A DNA stretch of 34,363 bases from Acidobacteriota bacterium. GTDB taxonomy: Bacteria; Acidobacteriota; Terriglobia; Bryobacterales; Bryobacteraceae. The position numbers and the translations under genes were made by a program. The notes beneath the pieces were generated by a model. The model was given only the letters and a program-made list of their open reading frames with translations. It searched no databases and had not been told where the DNA came from. The stretch covers positions 1 through 34,363 of the forward strand of contig JAFDVS010000141.1 of assembly GCA_018268935.1 (NCBI GenBank), given 5' to 3'. Below, one piece after another: positions 32,151-34,363 of this stretch (positions are counted from its first letter, which is position 1; each line of letters starts with the position of its first letter).

Positions 32151-33452
32151 CTACGCCGTCTCCATCGCCACCACAGTATCCATCGCATCCCTCCCGCTAC
32201 TCGGCAAATTCAACAACCACCCCCCATCCACCGATTTCACCGGCACCGCCGCCCCACCCACCAGCATCTTCGCCCCCTTGACCGCCTTCCCGAACGAAGG
32301 AATCACCAGCAGCGGATCCACCCAATCGAGCACATGCACATACACCGTCTTCCCCTTCTGCGTCGTCACGCCCCAAGGCCGAGGCGTGATCGGCCCGCCA
32401 CGTGTCCCAAACACCGACTCCCCGTTCCGGCTCACCCACCCGCCGATCTCCTTCAATCGTGTCACGAACTCCTCCTGAATCGTCCCATCCGGCCGAGGCC
32501 CGACATTCAGCAGAAAGTTCGCATTCATCCCCGCCGCCTTCACCAGATAGTGCACCAATTGCTTCGACGATTTAAACTTCTTATCCGAAGAGTTATACCC
32601 CCAGGCCACATTGATCGTCTCGCACGTCTCCAGCGGCAGCGCGCCGATCTTCGATTCCTCATTGAACCCCGCCGTATTCTGCCCCGGCAGGTCCTTCTCA
32701 AACATCTGGAAATCCTCGCCCTCAAACGGGGCCAGGTGATGATTGTTCCCAATCAGCGCCTGCGGCTGCAAGCGGTGGATCATGTCATATGTCTTCCGCA
32801 ACCGCCAATCCGCATCCTTCCGGTCCCAAATCCCGTCAAACCAGATCCCGCCCAACTCCCCATATCCCGTCAGCAACTCCTCCAATTGCCCGTCCATAAA
32901 ATCCAGATACCGGTTAAAATCCCCCGCAGAAGGCCGCCCGCTCGCTTGCCCCGTCCGCCCGCGCGGAAAATAATCCGTATGATGCCAGTCCAGGTGCGAG
33001 TGATAAAAGAACAGCTTCACGCCCTGCCGCTTGCACTCCTCTGACAAAGGCTTCAGTACATCCTTCTTATAAGGAGTCGCGTCCACAATATTCCACTTGT
33101 TCTTCTTCGTCTCCCACATCGCGAACCCATCGTGATGCTTGCTCGTAATCGTGATGTACTTCTGCCCGGCCGCCTTCGCCAACGCCACCCACGCCGCCGG
33201 ATCGTACTTCACCGGATTGAACCGCGGCGGCAATTTCTCATACTCCGCGCTCGGCATCTTGTCGTTATTCATCACCCATTCACCCTTCCCCAACACGGAG
33301 TAAACACCCCAGTGAATGAACAGCCCGAAACGGGCATCCTGAAACCACTGACGGGCTTTCAGGTTCGCCTGGGAAGGCTGATACGGAGCGGCGCGAAGCG
33401 CCTGCGAGGCCGCTGCGGAAGCGGCAATTTGCATTGCGAATCGACGAGTCAT
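32151..33452 (-). CDS. Alpha-L-fucosidase, glycoside hydrolase family GH29
   Basis: The ATG at 33452 gives 433 residues and an RR-containing N-terminus (MTRRFAMQIAASAAASQALRA) that may act as a Tat or Sec signal. The GH29 catalytic barrel is clear: ARFGLFIHWGVYSVLGKGEW, YITITSKHHDGFAMW and GGIWFDGIWDR, in which Asp206 is the expected nucleophile. The acid/base residue varies between GH29 subgroups and I did not assign it. The enzyme would release alpha-linked fucose from glycans in the periplasm or outside. It is divergent from a sugar kinase gene, which could act on a released sugar or sugar acid. It has no obvious ribosome-binding site beyond GCGGAG. Confidence 0.93.
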   Translation of the reverse strand: MTRRFAMQIAASAAASQALRAAPYQPSQANLKARQWFQDARFGLFIHWGVYSVLGKGEWVMNNDKMPSAEYEKLPPRFNPVKYDPAAWVALAKAAGQKYITITSKHHDGFAMWETKKNKWNIVDATPYKKDVLKPLSEECKRQGVKLFFYHSHLDWHHTDYFPRGRTGQASGRPSAGDFNRYLDFMDGQLEELLTGYGELGGIWFDGIWDRKDADWRLRKTYDMIHRLQPQALIGNNHHLAPFEGEDFQMFEKDLPGQNTAGFNEESKIGALPLETCETINVAWGYNSSDKKFKSSKQLVHYLVKAAGMNANFLLNVGPRPDGTIQEEFVTRLKEIGGWVSRNGESVFGTRGGPITPRPWGVTTQKGKTVYVHVLDWVDPLLVIPSFGKAVKGAKMLVGGAAVPVKSVDGGWLLNLPSSGRDAMDTVVAMETA

Positions 33453-33499
33453 GGAAGATTCTCCGCTCTCAGCATACGAAAAGCGCAGCCATCCGTGTT

Positions 33500-33508
33500 T
33501 GCTATATT
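33500..33508 (+). promoter_or_regulatory. Extended -10 promoter element of the sugar kinase gene
   Basis: TGCTATATT, an extended -10 with five of six consensus bases in the hexamer, lies in the gap between the divergent fucosidase and kinase genes. The distance to the ATG at 33557 leaves a leader of about 40 bases containing an AGGGAG ribosome-binding site, a conventional arrangement. Confidence 0.45.
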
Positions 33509-33556
33509 GGTCCATCCTGGCCATAACTCCACAAGGCCACGTACAGGGAGAAACGA

Positions 33557-34363
33557 ATGAAGTATGGTTTGAATATCCGCCCCGACGGCGAACTCGATTT
33601 TCTGTCCCTCGGAGCGCTGATCCACCGTCTGGATCCCGGCATCATCCCCTTCCGCAAAGCGACCGAATGCCACATCCACGTGAGCGGCGGCGAGTTCAAC
33701 GTTGCGGCGAATCTCGCCGATTGCTTCCGCATGAAGACCGGCATCGCCAGCGCCATGGTCGATTACCCCATCGGCGATCTCATTGCCGAGCGGGTCCGCG
33801 CGATGGGCGTGAGACCTTTCTATAAGCGCTTCAAACACGACGGCGTGCAGGGCCCCAACATGGCCACTGTCTACAGCGATCGCGGCCTCGGCGTGCGCGC
33901 TCCCGTCGTTTTCTATAACCGCTCCAACGAAGCCGCGGGCCGTCTCAAAGCGGGCGACTTCGATTGGAAAGGCATCTTCTCCAAAGGCGTGCGCTGGTTC
34001 CACAGCGGCGGCATTTTCGCCGCACTGTCTCCCACCACTTCCGAAGTCATCATTGAAGGCATGCGCGCCGCCAAGGAAGCCGGCGCCATCGTTTCCTTCG
34101 ATCTCAACTTCCGCCAGAAGCTCTGGGACTTCTCCGGTGGCGCCGCCCGCGCCGTCGAAGTCATCGATGAGATTGTGCATCACGTCGATGTCCTCGTGGG
34201 CAACGAAGAAGACTTGCAGAAAGGGCTCGGCATCCCCGGCCCGGAAGTCGCAGCCAAATCGAAGCTCGATCCCACCGCCTTCTTCGGCATGATCGACAAC
34301 GTAGTAAAGAAGCATCCGCAGATCAAAATCGTGGCCACCACGCTGCGCGAAGTCCACACCACC
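33557..34363 (+). CDS. PfkB-family sugar kinase, 2-keto-3-deoxygluconate kinase-like (partial, C-terminus outside window)
   Basis: An AGGGAG ribosome-binding site six bases before the ATG supports this start. 269 residues are visible and the frame is open at the right edge. The N-terminal part shows SLGALIHRLDPGIIPFRKA and SGGEFNVAANLADCF, the ribokinase substrate-binding signature, and SFDLNFRQKLW and VLVGNEEDLQKGLG in the middle, typical of KDG kinase-like members. The GAGD catalytic segment lies beyond the edge. It probably phosphorylates 2-keto-3-deoxygluconate or a related sugar acid. It is divergent from the fucosidase with 104 bases between. Confidence 0.85.
   Translation, partial: MKYGLNIRPDGELDFLSLGALIHRLDPGIIPFRKATECHIHVSGGEFNVAANLADCFRMKTGIASAMVDYPIGDLIAERVRAMGVRPFYKRFKHDGVQGPNMATVYSDRGLGVRAPVVFYNRSNEAAGRLKAGDFDWKGIFSKGVRWFHSGGIFAALSPTTSEVIIEGMRAAKEAGAIVSFDLNFRQKLWDFSGGAARAVEVIDEIVHHVDVLVGNEEDLQKGLGIPGPEVAAKSKLDPTAFFGMIDNVVKKHPQIKIVATTLREVHTT

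Noticed and set aside
1..34363. CRISPR array, tRNA, rRNA, transposase or integrase
   Set aside because: No regularly spaced repeats, cloverleaf-like sequence, rRNA core or mobile-element protein motifs were seen on either strand.

Overview
The window looks like a piece of an Acidobacteriota chromosome, most probably close to Solibacter/Bryobacter. This is an inference from gene content and no taxonomic search was run. The signs are: high G+C in most genes; two very large Oar-like TonB-dependent receptors with an N-terminal carboxypeptidase-regulatory-like domain; several exported oxidoreductases, sulfatases and glycosidases with RR-type signal sequences; and dense gene packing with ATGA overlaps. 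About 26 protein genes fill nearly all of the window. No tRNA, rRNA, CRISPR array, insertion sequence or prophage was seen, and no gene-free stretch exceeds 300 bases.

Layout. (1) 1-5311, minus strand: NarL-type histidine kinase and response regulator, exported amidase, an MNT nucleotidyltransferase with a decayed HEPN partner, a DapA-like aldolase, and the 5' part of an M14 metallopeptidase cut by the window edge. (2) 5444-16840, plus strand: serine beta-lactamase-like hydrolase, a small membrane protein, two tandem Gfo/Idh/MocA oxidoreductases (one exported, one cytosolic), a small FHA protein, a DMFase-like protein, a zinc-ribbon DUF898 membrane protein, a TonB-dependent receptor and an M48 peptidase. 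(3) 16813-20247, minus strand: a second TonB-dependent receptor whose 3' end overlaps the M48 gene. (4) 20423-27077, plus strand: PIG-L deacetylase, sulfatase, FAD oxidoreductase with SLH-like C-terminal repeats, a Fur-family regulator, and an FHA-GAF-SpoIIE phosphatase. (5) 27081-30586, minus strand: DAHP synthase, a membrane-anchored unknown, a PfkB kinase and a small peptidoglycan-binding-like protein, led by what looks like a complete transcription attenuator. (6) 30606-34363: a Uma2-type protein (plus), an unknown 303-residue protein and a GH29 alpha-L-fucosidase (minus), and a divergent sugar kinase (plus) cut by the right edge.

How they fit together. Much of the window suits a soil degrader of complex glycans: outer-membrane receptors, sulfatase, fucosidase, deacetylase, exported dehydrogenases and sugar kinases. 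The strongest regulatory observation is upstream of DAHP synthase, the entry step of aromatic amino-acid synthesis. A 15-residue leader peptide, MPRRSSFSFRFWYRS, carries Phe, Trp and Tyr codons. It is followed by a GNRA-capped intrinsic terminator and a competing antiterminator that pairs over 11 bp with one bulge. Its promoter places the leader start codon almost at the transcription start. Similar -10-like hexamers lie 6-9 nt before several other start codons, suggesting that leaderless mRNAs are common here.
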